Shown: positions 44,086 to 53,330 of the stretch, piece by piece
Layout of the letters: every line of letters begins with the position of its first letter
Numbering within the stretch: the first letter of the stretch is position 1
Assembly: GCF_024199795.1 (NCBI RefSeq)
Contig: NZ_JANADK010000001.1
Span: 682,001 to 746,000, forward strand
Reading direction: 5' to 3'
From: Bradyrhizobium sp. CCGB01
Lineage (GTDB): Bacteria; Pseudomonadota; Alphaproteobacteria; Rhizobiales; Xanthobacteraceae
Length of the DNA: 64,000 bases
Notes under the pieces: model-generated
Seen by the model: the letters and a program-made list of their open reading frames with translations, nothing else
The model's database searches: none
Told to the model about the DNA's origin: nothing
Program-made: the position numbers and the translations under genes

Positions 44086-45929
44086 GCGGCGATCTCTCCG
44101 TGAACGCCGCCGAGATAGGCTTCCTGCACTGCGGCGTTGGTCCTGATTTCTTCCGGTGTGCCGTCCAGCAGCACCTTGCCCTCCTGGAGCACCGTCACGC
44201 GCTCGACCAGCTCGAACAGCGAATCCATGTCGTGGTCGATGATGATCATGGTGCGCCCGCGCGCGATCGATTTGAGCAGCTTGACGGTCTCGACCCGCTC
44301 GCGCGGGCTCATGCCCGCGAGCGGCTCGTCGAGCAGCAACAGGCGCGGCGAGGTGGCGAGTGCAAGCCCGATCTCCAGCCTGCGCTTCTCGCCATAGGCG
44401 AGCTCGGAGACCGGCGTGTCGGCGCGGCGGGTCAGATTGACCAGGGCCAGCGTGTGCTCCACCTGCTCAGTCAGGCCCTTGACGCCCGAGAGCTTGCGGA
44501 ACAGGTCGAGCCGGAATTTTCCGCGTAGTTCCGCCAGTGCGGCGATGGTCAGGTTCTGCCGCACTGTCAGCCCGGTGAAGAGCTGGTTGACCTGGTAGCT
44601 CTTGGTGAGCCCGAGCTGGCAAACCTCGGTGACCTTCAATCCCGTGATGTCGCGGCCCTCGAACACGATCTGGCCCGAGGTCGGCGCGATCTCGCAGGTC
44701 AGCATTTTGAAGAAGGTCGATTTGCCGGCGCCGTTGGGGCCGATGATGCCGCGCAGCTCGCCCCGATTGACGCTGAAATCGATGTCGCTGTTGGCGACGA
44801 GGCCGCCATAGCGCTTGGTCAGGCCCGTGGCTTTCAGGATCGGGCCGGAATAGGCGGGATGCTCGACCTCCTTGGCCTGCATCGGCGCCGGTGCGGGCGG
44901 CTGCATGGTCTCGGCGTCAGCGGCTTCCTGTTCAGCCTCCGCTTCCGTCCGCTTACGCTTGCCGGAGAACAGGCGATAGAGATCGGCGATCCCGCCGATG
45001 ATGCCGCCGCGCAGGAAGCAGACCAGCAGCACGAACACGACGCCGAGCACGAGCTTCCAGGCGGCCCCCAGGCCCAGCGCGGACTGCAGGAAATCCTGAA
45101 GGAAGAGCCAGACGGTCGCGCCGACCAGCGGCCCGAACAGCGCACCCCGGCCGCCGATGGCCGTCTGCATCACGAGCTGGCCCGAGGTGTCGAAGGTGAA
45201 GGCGTCGGGCGGCATGAAGGCCTGCAGCACGCCGAGCAGGCCGCCGGCGAAGCCCGCGTAGGCGGCCGCGATCACGAAGGCGGTCAGCTTGTAGCCGTGG
45301 ATGTTGTGGCCGACGGCGGTGGCGCGCAGCGGATTGTCCCGGATCGCACTGAAGATGGCGCCAACCGGCGAGCGGACGATCCTGAGTGCGATGATGACGC
45401 CGATGAAGTAGCACAGCGCGATGAACTGATAGAGCGACCAGCCATTGGTGAAGTGCAGTGTGGTGAAGCCGAGATTGAAGCTCGGCGTTGGCACGCCCGG
45501 CAGGCCGTTTTCCCCGCCGGTGAAGTCCGAGAGCGGGTTGAACTCGACGAAAAAGAACACCTCCGCGATCGCCACTGTGATCATGGCGAAATAGATGCCT
45601 GTCCGACGCAGCGCGATCAGGCCGATCAGATAGCCGGTCGCCGCCGCTGCGATCATGCCGATGATCAACGCGCCCAGCACGTTGCCGAACCCCGCGCGGG
45701 TCAGGAGATAGGCGGCGACGAAGCCGCCGGTGCCGTAGAAGGCGGACTGGCCGAACGACAAGAGGCCGGTGAATCCGAACAGGATGTCGAAGCCGAGACC
45801 GAACAGGCCCCAGACCAGGATCCGGTTCACGGTGTTCGGGGCGAAGCCGAGATGCGGCAGCACGAACGGGGCTGCGATCAACCCGATCGCGGTCAAGGTC
45901 TCGATCAGGAACGGGCGTTGCTTGAGCAT
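44082..45929 (-). CDS. Fused LivM permease and LivG ATPase
   Basis: This 615-residue protein carries a LivM permease (about residues 1-320, with GFDILFGFTGLLSFGQSAFY and several helices) and a LivG ATPase (about 365-610). A charged linker rich in Glu, Ala and Pro (KRKRTEAEAEQEAADAET) joins them. ATPase motifs are IIGPNGAGKSTFF, ELAYGEKRRLEIGLAL and LLLLDEPLAGMSP. In E. coli these are separate proteins. It is the third gene of the operon after livH (gap 11) and overlaps livF. Fusion fixes the permease-ATPase pairing in the complex. Confidence 0.92.
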   Translation of the reverse strand: MLKQRPFLIETLTAIGLIAAPFVLPHLGFAPNTVNRILVWGLFGLGFDILFGFTGLLSFGQSAFYGTGGFVAAYLLTRAGFGNVLGALIIGMIAAAATGYLIGLIALRRTGIYFAMITVAIAEVFFFVEFNPLSDFTGGENGLPGVPTPSFNLGFTTLHFTNGWSLYQFIALCYFIGVIIALRIVRSPVGAIFSAIRDNPLRATAVGHNIHGYKLTAFVIAAAYAGFAGGLLGVLQAFMPPDAFTFDTSGQLVMQTAIGGRGALFGPLVGATVWLFLQDFLQSALGLGAAWKLVLGVVFVLLVCFLRGGIIGGIADLYRLFSGKRKRTEAEAEQEAADAETMQPPAPAPMQAKEVEHPAYSGPILKATGLTKRYGGLVANSDIDFSVNRGELRGIIGPNGAGKSTFFKMLTCEIAPTSGQIVFEGRDITGLKVTEVCQLGLTKSYQVNQLFTGLTVRQNLTIAALAELRGKFRLDLFRKLSGVKGLTEQVEHTLALVNLTRRADTPVSELAYGEKRRLEIGLALATSPRLLLLDEPLAGMSPRERVETVKLLKSIARGRTMIIIDHDMDSLFELVERVTVLQEGKVLLDGTPEEIRTNAAVQEAYLGGVHGEIAA

Positions 45930-45940
45930 CTCGAAATCGC

Positions 45941-46816
45941 TTACTCGCGGCCCTGGACGCCGAGCAGGCCATGCGGTCGCACCACGAGTACGAGCGTCAT
46001 TGCCGCAAACAGCATCACATAGGCGTAGCCGGGGTTGAACATGGAGGTGACGCTGATGATCTCGCCGGCGATCAGGCCGCCGAGGATGGCGCCGGGGAAC
46101 GAGCCGACGCCGCCGATCACCACCACCACGAAGGTCTGGACCAGGATGTCGTCACCGATGCCCGGTGTCAGCGACACCACCGGCGCGTTGACGATGCCGG
46201 CAAAGCCCGCGGCCATCGCGCCGATGCCGAACACGACCATGAAGACGCGGTAGACGTTGATGCCGAGCGAATCGACCATCACCGAATCCTCGATGCCGGC
46301 GCGCACGATCATGCCGAGCCGGGTGCGGTAGAGGATGATGAACAGCGCGCCGAGCGCGATCGCGACGATGCCGACCACGGCGAGGCGGTAGGTCGGATAG
46401 AACATGAAGCCGAGATTGGTGATGCCCTGGAACAGCGCCGGCGGCGGCACCAGCTGCGACTGGCTCGAGAAGATCAGGCGCACGAGCTCGACGAAACAAA
46501 TTCCGAGCCCGAAGGTCACGAGCAGCTGATCCTCGTGCGGGCGGTGATAGAAGTGCCGGATGATCACGCGTTCCATGAGAACGCCGAGCAGCATCACGAA
46601 CAGCGAGCCCGCGATGACGGCGAGGACGAACGATTCCGTGTACTGGTAGGCGACGAAACCGGCATAGCCGCCGATCATGAACATCGCGCCATGCGCGAGG
46701 TTGAGCACGCCGAGCGTGCCGTAGATGATGGTCAGGCCGGAGCTGATCAGCGCGAGCAAAGCGCCGAGCGCGAGCCCGTTGAAAAGCTGTGAAACGAGGT
46801 TGGGCCAACTGATCAT
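45941..46816 (-). CDS. livH: Branched-chain-type ABC transporter permease, LivH
   Basis: This 291-residue permease begins with NLVSQLFNGLALGALLALIS and contains GLTIIYGTLGVLNLAHGAMF, the LivH signature. VVIGGVGSFPGAILGGLIAG lies in the conserved cytoplasmic loop near the C terminus. About eight membrane segments are present. It follows the binding-protein gene after 99 bases that hold a hairpin-plus-T-run on the minus strand, so its expression is probably lower than that of the binding protein. Confidence 0.93.
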   Translation of the reverse strand: MISWPNLVSQLFNGLALGALLALISSGLTIIYGTLGVLNLAHGAMFMIGGYAGFVAYQYTESFVLAVIAGSLFVMLLGVLMERVIIRHFYHRPHEDQLLVTFGLGICFVELVRLIFSSQSQLVPPPALFQGITNLGFMFYPTYRLAVVGIVAIALGALFIILYRTRLGMIVRAGIEDSVMVDSLGINVYRVFMVVFGIGAMAAGFAGIVNAPVVSLTPGIGDDILVQTFVVVVIGGVGSFPGAILGGLIAGEIISVTSMFNPGYAYVMLFAAMTLVLVVRPHGLLGVQGRE

Positions 46817-46854
46817 GCGACTATCGCCGTTGTGACGCGCGATGGAGCTGCGTC

Positions 46855-46899
46855 AAAAAAGGTGACGCCGCAGGACCAGAGTGCAGCCCGCGGCGTCAC
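46855..46899 (-). terminator. Intra-operon attenuating terminator
   Basis: GTGACGCCGC pairs with GCGGCGTCAC (10 bp, 18-base loop). On the minus strand six T follow directly after one C (46855-46860). It lies between the binding-protein gene and livH and would reduce read-through into the permease genes. Confidence 0.7.
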
Positions 46900-46915
46900 A
46901 GGGGTTAGCGCGGGC

Positions 46916-48247
46916 TCAGCTGTAGTCGCCGGGATGGCAGCCGAACGCATCCGGCTTCTGCATTAGGCCTTCACCCTTGACGATCTCGACGACGTCGTAC
47001 CAGTCTTCCTTGTTCTTCATGTCCTTCTGCTGCTTGCCCTTGACGATGATCACCGGGCGGACGCACTGGTGGTCCTCCGGGCGGTAATGCACGTCGCCGA
47101 CGAGGGAGGGGATCGTCTCGCCCTTCTCATAGGCCTTGATCACGTCGGGCGGATTGAAGCTGCCGGCCTGCTCGCACATGCGGGCCCAGTGCGCGAAGCT
47201 GACATAGGCGTTCTCGGCGCCCCATTCCGGCTTGTAACCGTACTTCTTCTCGAAGGCCTCGTTGAACATCTTGGCCAGCGGGAACTTGTCCTCGATCGTC
47301 CACCAATAGTCGGTGGCGGCGTAGACGCCCTGCATCAGGCCGCCGGTCTCGCGCGCGATGAACGGCACCTGGTAGGGGACGACCAGCTTCATCTTGTCGA
47401 GCACGCCGAACTGCTTGGCCTGCTGGGTCGACAGCACCGCGTCGTGGCCCCAGTTGACATTGATGAGCACGTCGGCGCCGGAGTTCGCGACGTTCAGCAG
47501 ATACGAGGAATAGTCGGGCGCACCGAGCGGGGCGACCTGGTTGGTCACTGTCGTCCAGCCCGCGGTCGCGAGAAAATCCTGCATCGACTTGGTGACGGTG
47601 TGTCCATAGGTGTAATCGGGCGTCAGGTAAGCCGCCTTCTTGCCCTTGCCGAACTCCCTCACCATCACCGGGCCGATCGCCGCAGCGGCGGTCTGGCCGA
47701 AGAAATTCTGGCGGAAGCCGTAGCGAACGCAGTCCTTGCCGGTGGTGTCGTTCGAGCCGGAAATGCCGCACACAAACAGCACGTGTTCGCGCTGCGCGAG
47801 CTTGTTGAGCGCGACCGCAACGGCGCTCGACGTGCCGCCGGTGATCATGATCGCCTTGTTCTCGCTGATGAAGCGCTGCTGCGCCTGCACCGCCTCGTTC
47901 GGCTTGGCCGCGGAATCCGCGACGCCGAACTTCAGCTCCTTGCCGAGCACGCCCTTGCTGGTCTTCGGCGAGATCTTCTTGATCAGGTCGTGGCCGCTGT
48001 TGATGTGCTCGATCGCGAGCTGGTAGCCCTTGAGCTCGTCCTCGCCCTGCACGGCATAGGTGCCGGTGCGCGGCACCGAGATCCCGATGAAGGCGGTGGA
48101 ACCCGACACGCCGGCGGGATAGGAGCCGATCGGCTTGTCCTCGGCAAAGGCCGGCATCGCGGGCAGCATCGAGCCGCCGATGAGGCCTGCCGTGGTCTGG
48201 AGCAGGCCGCGGCGCGAAAGGCCGCGGCGGATGAGATCGTCAGTCAT
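46916..48247 (-). CDS. Liv-type substrate-binding protein with Tat-like signal
   Basis: This 443-residue periplasmic protein begins with a twin-arginine type signal (RRGLSRRGLLQTTAGLIGGS, cut after AFA). The mature fold is type I (TAFIGISVPRTGTYAVQGED, then VNWGHDAVLSTQQ). It starts the operon and has the strongest expected expression. The ligand is unknown; the operon layout excludes neither amino acids nor amides. Its gene is divergent from that of the alpha-CTD-like protein across about 250 bases. Confidence 0.9.
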   Translation of the reverse strand: MTDDLIRRGLSRRGLLQTTAGLIGGSMLPAMPAFAEDKPIGSYPAGVSGSTAFIGISVPRTGTYAVQGEDELKGYQLAIEHINSGHDLIKKISPKTSKGVLGKELKFGVADSAAKPNEAVQAQQRFISENKAIMITGGTSSAVAVALNKLAQREHVLFVCGISGSNDTTGKDCVRYGFRQNFFGQTAAAAIGPVMVREFGKGKKAAYLTPDYTYGHTVTKSMQDFLATAGWTTVTNQVAPLGAPDYSSYLLNVANSGADVLINVNWGHDAVLSTQQAKQFGVLDKMKLVVPYQVPFIARETGGLMQGVYAATDYWWTIEDKFPLAKMFNEAFEKKYGYKPEWGAENAYVSFAHWARMCEQAGSFNPPDVIKAYEKGETIPSLVGDVHYRPEDHQCVRPVIIVKGKQQKDMKNKEDWYDVVEIVKGEGLMQKPDAFGCHPGDYS

Positions 48248-48437
48248 GGTCGTTTCCTCCGAACATCGTTCTTGTTTTGCAGGCGCAAGCGCGACCTGTC
48301 CGGCGCCAGCCGACCTTGTTGGCCTGCTGCGCCGGGCACGTCACATCCGCGTGTAGCTCTTGGCCCTAAGCATTGCTTGTGAAGGTCTTCTGTCAAATTC
48401 GCCTTTGGTCGAACGACGAAAATTATGTCGTGAAAAC

Positions 48438-48454
48438 ATATCGGATAACGATAT
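48438..48454. promoter_or_regulatory. Palindromic operator candidate in the divergent gap
   Basis: ATATCG and CGATAT with a 5-base spacer form a perfect inverted repeat in an AT-rich stretch between the Liv operon and the alpha-CTD-like gene. A nearby MarR-type regulator could be a binder, but this is inference. Confidence 0.35.
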
Positions 48455-48499
48455 ATATTAGTCTTTGTGACTATGAGGCTGGCGGGTTCGGCGAGAGAA

Positions 48500-49057
48500 A
48501 TGGCGCGGCAGACGACAGTGGCAGGTGTGCGGAAGCGACGATCCTGGCCGCAGGAGGCGGAGCGGCCTGAGGCGGCGTGGCCTGCGGAGGGCAATCGGCC
48601 GACCAGCGAGCGGGGACCGGCTATCGGCTCCGCTCAGGCGATGCGCGCGCCTGCGCCGATGAAGAGACTGAGCGTACGGGCCCAGAACATCCTGAAGGAA
48701 CTCGCGGTTGAGCTCACCGGCGAGCAGCCGCCGAAGGGAAATTGGTCGCCGTCGCGCGAACTGCTGCGTGCGTTGACGGCCGAGCGCCTCGCGACCGCGC
48801 GCAATTGCGGTCCGCATACGATGCGGGAGATCGTCGACTGGGCGCAGGGCTGCGGCGTGACCATCAGGCCGCTGCTTCCGCCGGGCGGCTCGCTGTCGCA
48901 GATGTGGGCGGAGCTGATTGCCAATGCGTCGGCAGGCAGCCTGACCAGTGCAGAGATTGCCGGCGCACTGCAGCGCTCGATCCGGCGGAAGAGCGTCCGC
49001 ATCCCGATCGCGTTTCAGGTCATCCTGGTGAAAATCCTGCTCTCCAGCTTCGAATAG
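48500..49057 (+). CDS. Hypothetical protein with RNA polymerase alpha-CTD-like domain
   Basis: This protein of about 185 residues has an N-terminal stretch of ~50 low-complexity residues. A domain follows that resembles the C-terminal domain of RNA polymerase alpha: LSVRAQNILKELAVEL, then TAERLATARNCGPHTMREIV. Compared with E. coli alpha, Arg265, Asn268, Gly296 and Glu302 equivalents are kept, while Lys298 and Ser299 read His and Thr. About 60 further residues follow. The start is uncertain (in-frame GTG 48467, ATG 48473, 48500, 48641 or 48659); 48500 has GAGAG just before. It lacks the alpha assembly domain, so it is not RpoA. Function is unknown. Confidence 0.55.
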   Translation: MARQTTVAGVRKRRSWPQEAERPEAAWPAEGNRPTSERGPAIGSAQAMRAPAPMKRLSVRAQNILKELAVELTGEQPPKGNWSPSRELLRALTAERLATARNCGPHTMREIVDWAQGCGVTIRPLLPPGGSLSQMWAELIANASAGSLTSAEIAGALQRSIRRKSVRIPIAFQVILVKILLSSFE

Positions 49058-49165
49058 GGGGCGGATAGCTGTGCATCCGCGGCGCCGGCCGGTTGGTCCG
49101 GCTGGGGTCGCTTGCTACTTTCGGCTATGCCTCCGGTGATGACGGGCGGCATGGTCGAGGTGGTC

Positions 49166-49645
49166 ATGGTTCAGGCGAAGAAGGTGCAGCGCTCCAAGGT
49201 GACGACGCCGGCCAAGCGCACCGGCGGCGCGATGCGTGATTCCGATTACGCCGCGCTGGCACAGTTCCGCTACCAGATCCGCAGCTTTCTGGCGTTCAGC
49301 GAGGCGGCGGCGGCCCAGCAGGGTTTGACGCCGACGCAGCACCAGGCGCTGCTTGGTATCAAGGGCTTTGTCCGTCCGGGACCCGCGACCGTCGGTGACG
49401 TCGCGCGATTCCTGCTGATCCGCCATCACTCCGCTGTCGAACTCATCAACCGCCTCGCCAAGCTCGAGCTGGTCAGCCGGGTTGCCGACCCCGAAGACGC
49501 GAGACGCGTCCTGCTCAAGCTGACGAAGAAGGGGGAGCAGAAGCTCCAGGCCCTTTCCCGGAAGAATCTCGAAGAGCTCCGCCGCGCCGCGAGCCCGGCA
49601 TTGAGCCGGCTGTTGAAGTCGTTCCGAGTCGCCAGCGAGGCCTGA
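49166..49645 (+). CDS. MarR-family transcriptional regulator
   Basis: This 159-residue protein has the winged-helix region TVGDVARFLLIRHHSAVELI and LVSRVADPEDARRVLLKLTK, both typical of MarR. The first 20 residues are basic (VQAKKVQRSKVTTPAKRT). The ATG at 49166 has GAGG about 5 bases upstream; earlier in-frame starts at 49127, 49139 and 49151 are possible. It is convergent with prfA, and its targets are unknown. It could regulate the neighbouring Liv operon, but the gene in between makes that weak. Confidence 0.85.
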   Translation: MVQAKKVQRSKVTTPAKRTGGAMRDSDYAALAQFRYQIRSFLAFSEAAAAQQGLTPTQHQALLGIKGFVRPGPATVGDVARFLLIRHHSAVELINRLAKLELVSRVADPEDARRVLLKLTKKGEQKLQALSRKNLEELRRAASPALSRLLKSFRVASEA

Positions 49646-49652
49646 ACGCCGG

Positions 49653-50738
49653 CTACGCCGCCGCACCTTGTGCGGCGAGCTGCGCGGCCTGGTGCTCGGT
49701 GGTCAGCGCGTCGGTCAATTCGCCGAGCGCTTCGCCGGCGATCACCTGGGGCAGCTTGTAGAGCGTCAGGTTGATGCGATGATCGGTGACGCGGCCTTGC
49801 GGGAAATTATAGGTCCGGATGCGTTCGCTGCGGTCGCCGGAGCCGACCTTCTCCTTGCGCTCGGCCGAGCGGGCGGCATCGGCGCGCTGGCGCTCGGCAT
49901 CATAGATGCGCGAGCGCAGAATGTTCATGGCGGAGGCGCGGTTCTTGTGCTGCGAGCGGCTGTCCTGCATCATCACCACGATGCCGGTCGGAATGTGGGT
50001 GATGCGGATCGCCGATTCCGTCTTGTTGACGTGCTGGCCGCCGGCGCCTTGCGCACGCATGGTCTCGATGCGCAGATCGTCGTTCTTGATGTCGACGTCG
50101 ACATCCTCGACCTCCGGCAGCACGGCGACCGTCGCGGCGGAGGTGTGGATACGTCCTTGCGTCTCGGTGTCGGGCACGCGCTGCACGCGGTGCACGCCGG
50201 ATTCGAATTTCAGTTTCGAGAACGCGCCGCGGCCCTGGACCTCCGCGATGATTTCCTTGTAGCCGCCGACCGTGCCTTCGCTCGCCGAGATCACTTCGAC
50301 CTTCCAGCCCTGCAAGGCAGCGAAGCGCTCGTACATCCGGAACAGATCGCCGGCGAACAGCGAGGCCTCGTCGCCGCCGGTGCCGGCGCGGATTTCCAGC
50401 ACCACGTTGCGGTCGTCCATGGCGTCCTTGGGCAGCAGCGCGACGCGGATCTTCTGGACCAGCTCCTCGATCTTCGGCGCCAGCTCGTCGCGCTCGGCTT
50501 CCGCCATGCCGCGCATCTCGGCATCCGTCGCAGGATCGGCGATCAGCGCCTCGGTGTCGGCAAGCTCTTTGACGGCAGCGCGATAAGCCTTCACCGCCTC
50601 GATCAGCGGCGTGATCTCGGCGAGCTCGCGCGTGATCTGCACATAGCGCTCGGAGGCGAGCTGGCCCAGCGATTCGGCCTCGAGCGAGGCGTGATGCGCG
50701 AGCAGGACGTCCAGTTTGGCTTCGGGGAGTGACGACAT
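49653..50738 (-). CDS. prfA: Peptide chain release factor 1
   Basis: This 361-residue RF1 recognises UAA and UAG stop codons. The GGQ motif lies in [19 protein letters not shown] and [20 protein letters not shown] is conserved. The codon-recognition PxT region is near [10 protein letters not shown]. The C-terminal sequence [17 protein letters not shown] is typical. The ATG at 50738 gives the normal length; the upstream frame overlaps ptsP and is rejected. It lies 56 bases after ptsP. PrmC modifies its GGQ glutamine, but prmC is not the next gene here. Confidence 0.95.
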   Translation of the reverse strand: MSSLPEAKLDVLLAHHASLEAESLGQLASERYVQITRELAEITPLIEAVKAYRAAVKELADTEALIADPATDAEMRGMAEAERDELAPKIEELVQKIRVALLPKDAMDDRNVVLEIRAGTGGDEASLFAGDLFRMYERFAALQGWKVEVISASEGTVGGYKEIIAEVQGRGAFSKLKFESGVHRVQRVPDTETQGRIHTSAATVAVLPEVEDVDVDIKNDDLRIETMRAQGAGGQHVNKTESAIRITHIPTGIVVMMQDSRSQHKNRASAMNILRSRIYDAERQRADAARSAERKEKVGSGDRSERIRTYNFPQGRVTDHRINLTLYKLPQVIAGEALGELTDALTTEHQAAQLAAQGAAA

Positions 50739-50794
50739 CGGTTCAGTCTCGGGTGCGGAAAAGGGCGAGGCGGCGGGTAGCGGCGCTTGGCCCG

Positions 50795-53062
50795 CTACAA
50801 CGCCAGGCCCTCGGCCTCGGCAAACTCCGTCAGCTTCTGCCGGATCGAGACGCTGCCCGAGGGCGCGTCCAGCAGCGGGCCGAGCATCGCTTCGGCCTTC
50901 TTCACGTCGAGATCGATCACCATCGCCTTGACCGGGCCGAGCGCGGTCGCCGAGAGCGACAGCGAGCGATAGCCCATCGCGATCAGCGCCAGTGCGCCGA
51001 TCGGCTTGGAGGCCATCTCGCCGCACAGCGACAGCGACTTCTTTGCCTCGTTCGACTTCCGCGCGATCTCGCGCAGCACGCGCAGGATCGGCGCCGACAT
51101 GGTGTCGAAGCGCTCGGAAACCTTGGCATTGCCGCGGTCGACTGCGAACAGGAACTGGAACAGATCGTTGGAGCCGACCGAGATGAAGTCGACCTTCTTC
51201 AGGAGCTCGTCGAGCTGGTAGAGCAGGGCGGGCACCTCGACCATGGTGCCGATGTCGATGCGCTCCGGCAGGGTATGGCCGTGCTGGCGCAGATAGGTCA
51301 GCTCGCGCTCGACCAGCGCCTTCGCCGAGTCGAATTCGGCGACCTCCGAGATCATCGGGAACATGATGCGCAGCGCCCGGCCGCCGCCGGCGCGCAGCAG
51401 CGCGCGGATCTGGCCACGCAAGAGGCCGGGACGATCGAGCCCGAGCCGGATCGCGCGCCAGCCGAGTGCGGGATTCTCCTCGATCACCGCTTCCATATAG
51501 GGCAGTGCCTTGTCGCCGCCGATGTCGAGGGTGCGGAAGGTCACGGGCTTGGTGCCTGCGGCATCCAGCACCGTGCGATAGAGCGCGAGCTGGTCGCTGG
51601 TGCGCGGCAGGCTCTGGCCGACCATGAATTGCAGCTCGGTGCGGAACAGGCCGATGCCGGCGCTGCCGGTGTCCTCGATATGCGGCAGGTCGATGGCGAG
51701 CCCTGCGTTGATCATGAGCTCGACCTTCTGGCCGTCCTTGGTGACGCACGGAAGATCGCGCAGCGCCAGATACTGCGCCTGGCGGCGGGCACGGAAGCGC
51801 ACGCGCTCGGCGAAGGCGGCCTCGACCTCCTGCGACGGGCGGACATAGATCGAGCCCGACGTGCCGTCGACGATGATGGCGTCGCCGGGATCGGCGATGC
51901 CGGGCGCGTTCGGGACTTCGCCGACGGCGGGAATGCCGAGCGCGCGGGCCACGATCGAGACGTGGGAATTGGCGGTGCCTTCCTCCAGCACGATGCCGCG
52001 CAGGCGCTTGCGGTCGTAGTCGAGCAGCGCCGCTGGGCCCATCGCGCGCGCGATGACGATGGCGTTGTCGGGCAATTGTTCACGTGACGGCGCGTGGTCC
52101 TGCCCGACCAGCTGCCGCATCAGGCGATAACCGAGGTCCTCGAGATCGTGCAGCCGGTCGCGCAGATAGGGATCGGTCGAGCGCAGCATGCGCGCGCGGG
52201 TGTCGGATTGCACGCGCTCGACGGCTGCCTCCGCCGTGAGGCCGGTGGCGACCGCCTCGTGCAGCTTGTGCGACCAGCCCTGGTCGTTGGCGAACATGCG
52301 ATAGGCTTCCAGCACCTCGCGGTGCTCGCCCCCCTCGGCGACGTCGCCGCGCTCCAGCATGCGGTCGAGATCGGCGCGCAGCTTGGTCAGCGCGGTGTCG
52401 AGCCGCTTGATCTCCTTCGGCAGATCCTCGGCGATGTAGTCCTTGATGACGACGCGCGGCTCGTGCAGCACGACATGGCCGAGCGCAATGCCTTCCGAGA
52501 GGATCGCGCCGACCTTCTGTGCCGAATGGCGGGCGGCCGGCTCCTGGCCCGGCTGGGCGAGCGCCGACAATTCGCCGGAGGCGATCAGTTCCGCCAGCAC
52601 CATCGCGGTGGTCTGGAGCGCCTCGAGCTCCTCCTCGACATAGTTGCGCTTGGCGCGGTTCTGCACCACCAGCACGCCGAGCGTGTTGCCGGCGCGCAGG
52701 ATCGGCACGCCGAGGAAGGAGTGGTAGATTTCTTCGCCGGTCTCCGGGCGGAACGAGAAGGCCGGGTGGTTTTGCGCGTCGCTCAGGTTGAGCGGGGTCG
52801 CCTCGCTGGCGACGAGGCCGACCAGGCCCTCATGGGCGCTCAGCACGGTATGGTGCACCGCCTCGCGGTTGAGGCCTTCGGTGGCGTAGAGTTCGAGCGT
52901 GTTGTCGATGCGCAGCACATAGACCGAGCACACCTCCGCCACCATGTTGGCGGCGATCAGCACCACGATCTTGTCCAGCCGCTCCTGGGCCGAGACCTGC
53001 TCCGCCATGGTTTCGCGGAGCCGTCTCAACAAGACGCGGGGACCTCCCGACGCGCTCCGCAT
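50795..53062 (-). CDS. ptsP: PTS-Ntr enzyme I (phosphoenolpyruvate-protein phosphotransferase)
   Basis: This 755-residue protein starts the nitrogen-related phosphotransfer chain. Residues ~25-170 form a GAF domain ([32 protein letters not shown]). The enzyme I part then has the phosphorylated His in [19 protein letters not shown], and the PEP-binding region with [21 protein letters not shown] and FFSIGSNDL-like [12 protein letters not shown]. The C terminus has LCGEMA. The expected partners NPr and EIIA-Ntr are not in the window. It is encoded between lysC and prfA, an order I recall as common in Bradyrhizobium. Confidence 0.93.
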   Translation of the reverse strand: MRSASGGPRVLLRRLRETMAEQVSAQERLDKIVVLIAANMVAEVCSVYVLRIDNTLELYATEGLNREAVHHTVLSAHEGLVGLVASEATPLNLSDAQNHPAFSFRPETGEEIYHSFLGVPILRAGNTLGVLVVQNRAKRNYVEEELEALQTTAMVLAELIASGELSALAQPGQEPAARHSAQKVGAILSEGIALGHVVLHEPRVVIKDYIAEDLPKEIKRLDTALTKLRADLDRMLERGDVAEGGEHREVLEAYRMFANDQGWSHKLHEAVATGLTAEAAVERVQSDTRARMLRSTDPYLRDRLHDLEDLGYRLMRQLVGQDHAPSREQLPDNAIVIARAMGPAALLDYDRKRLRGIVLEEGTANSHVSIVARALGIPAVGEVPNAPGIADPGDAIIVDGTSGSIYVRPSQEVEAAFAERVRFRARRQAQYLALRDLPCVTKDGQKVELMINAGLAIDLPHIEDTGSAGIGLFRTELQFMVGQSLPRTSDQLALYRTVLDAAGTKPVTFRTLDIGGDKALPYMEAVIEENPALGWRAIRLGLDRPGLLRGQIRALLRAGGGRALRIMFPMISEVAEFDSAKALVERELTYLRQHGHTLPERIDIGTMVEVPALLYQLDELLKKVDFISVGSNDLFQFLFAVDRGNAKVSERFDTMSAPILRVLREIARKSNEAKKSLSLCGEMASKPIGALALIAMGYRSLSLSATALGPVKAMVIDLDVKKAEAMLGPLLDAPSGSVSIRQKLTEFAEAEGLAL

Positions 53063-53273
53063 GAACCGTCAATCTCCTCCGTCTGCCGGGCCCGGCGGTA
53101 TCGGCCGGCGGCTGGCCCAAAATTCCAGAAAAACAACCAGTTTGTTTGTCCGGCGCAGGCGCAAACCTTCGCTTGCACCGAATCAGCGGCCTGAACTGGG
53201 ACACAGTCTGCGGCAGCCCACCCTGTTCGCCGTATAGCGAATTGAGGCTTGTTTTGCCAAGCAAAACGCCTGC

Positions 53274-53305
53274 CAAACGCGAAGGTGTGTACACCTTCGC
53301 GTTTG
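53274..53305. other. Perfect 15-bp palindrome between lysC and ptsP
   Basis: CAAACGCGAAGGTGT and ACACCTTCGCGTTTG are exact reverse complements, separated by GT. A smaller hairpin, GTTTTGC-CAA-GCAAAAC, lies at 53251-53267. No U-run follows. It may terminate lysC transcripts or serve as a dyad binding site. Confidence 0.6.
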
Positions 53306-53330
53306 CTGCGACCGCTAAGAGAAAATTAGC

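Noticed and set aside
49653..51749. Release factor 1 extended to 698 residues
   Set aside because: The first half overlaps ptsP in another frame and has no domain. The ATG at 50738 gives the normal RF1 length.
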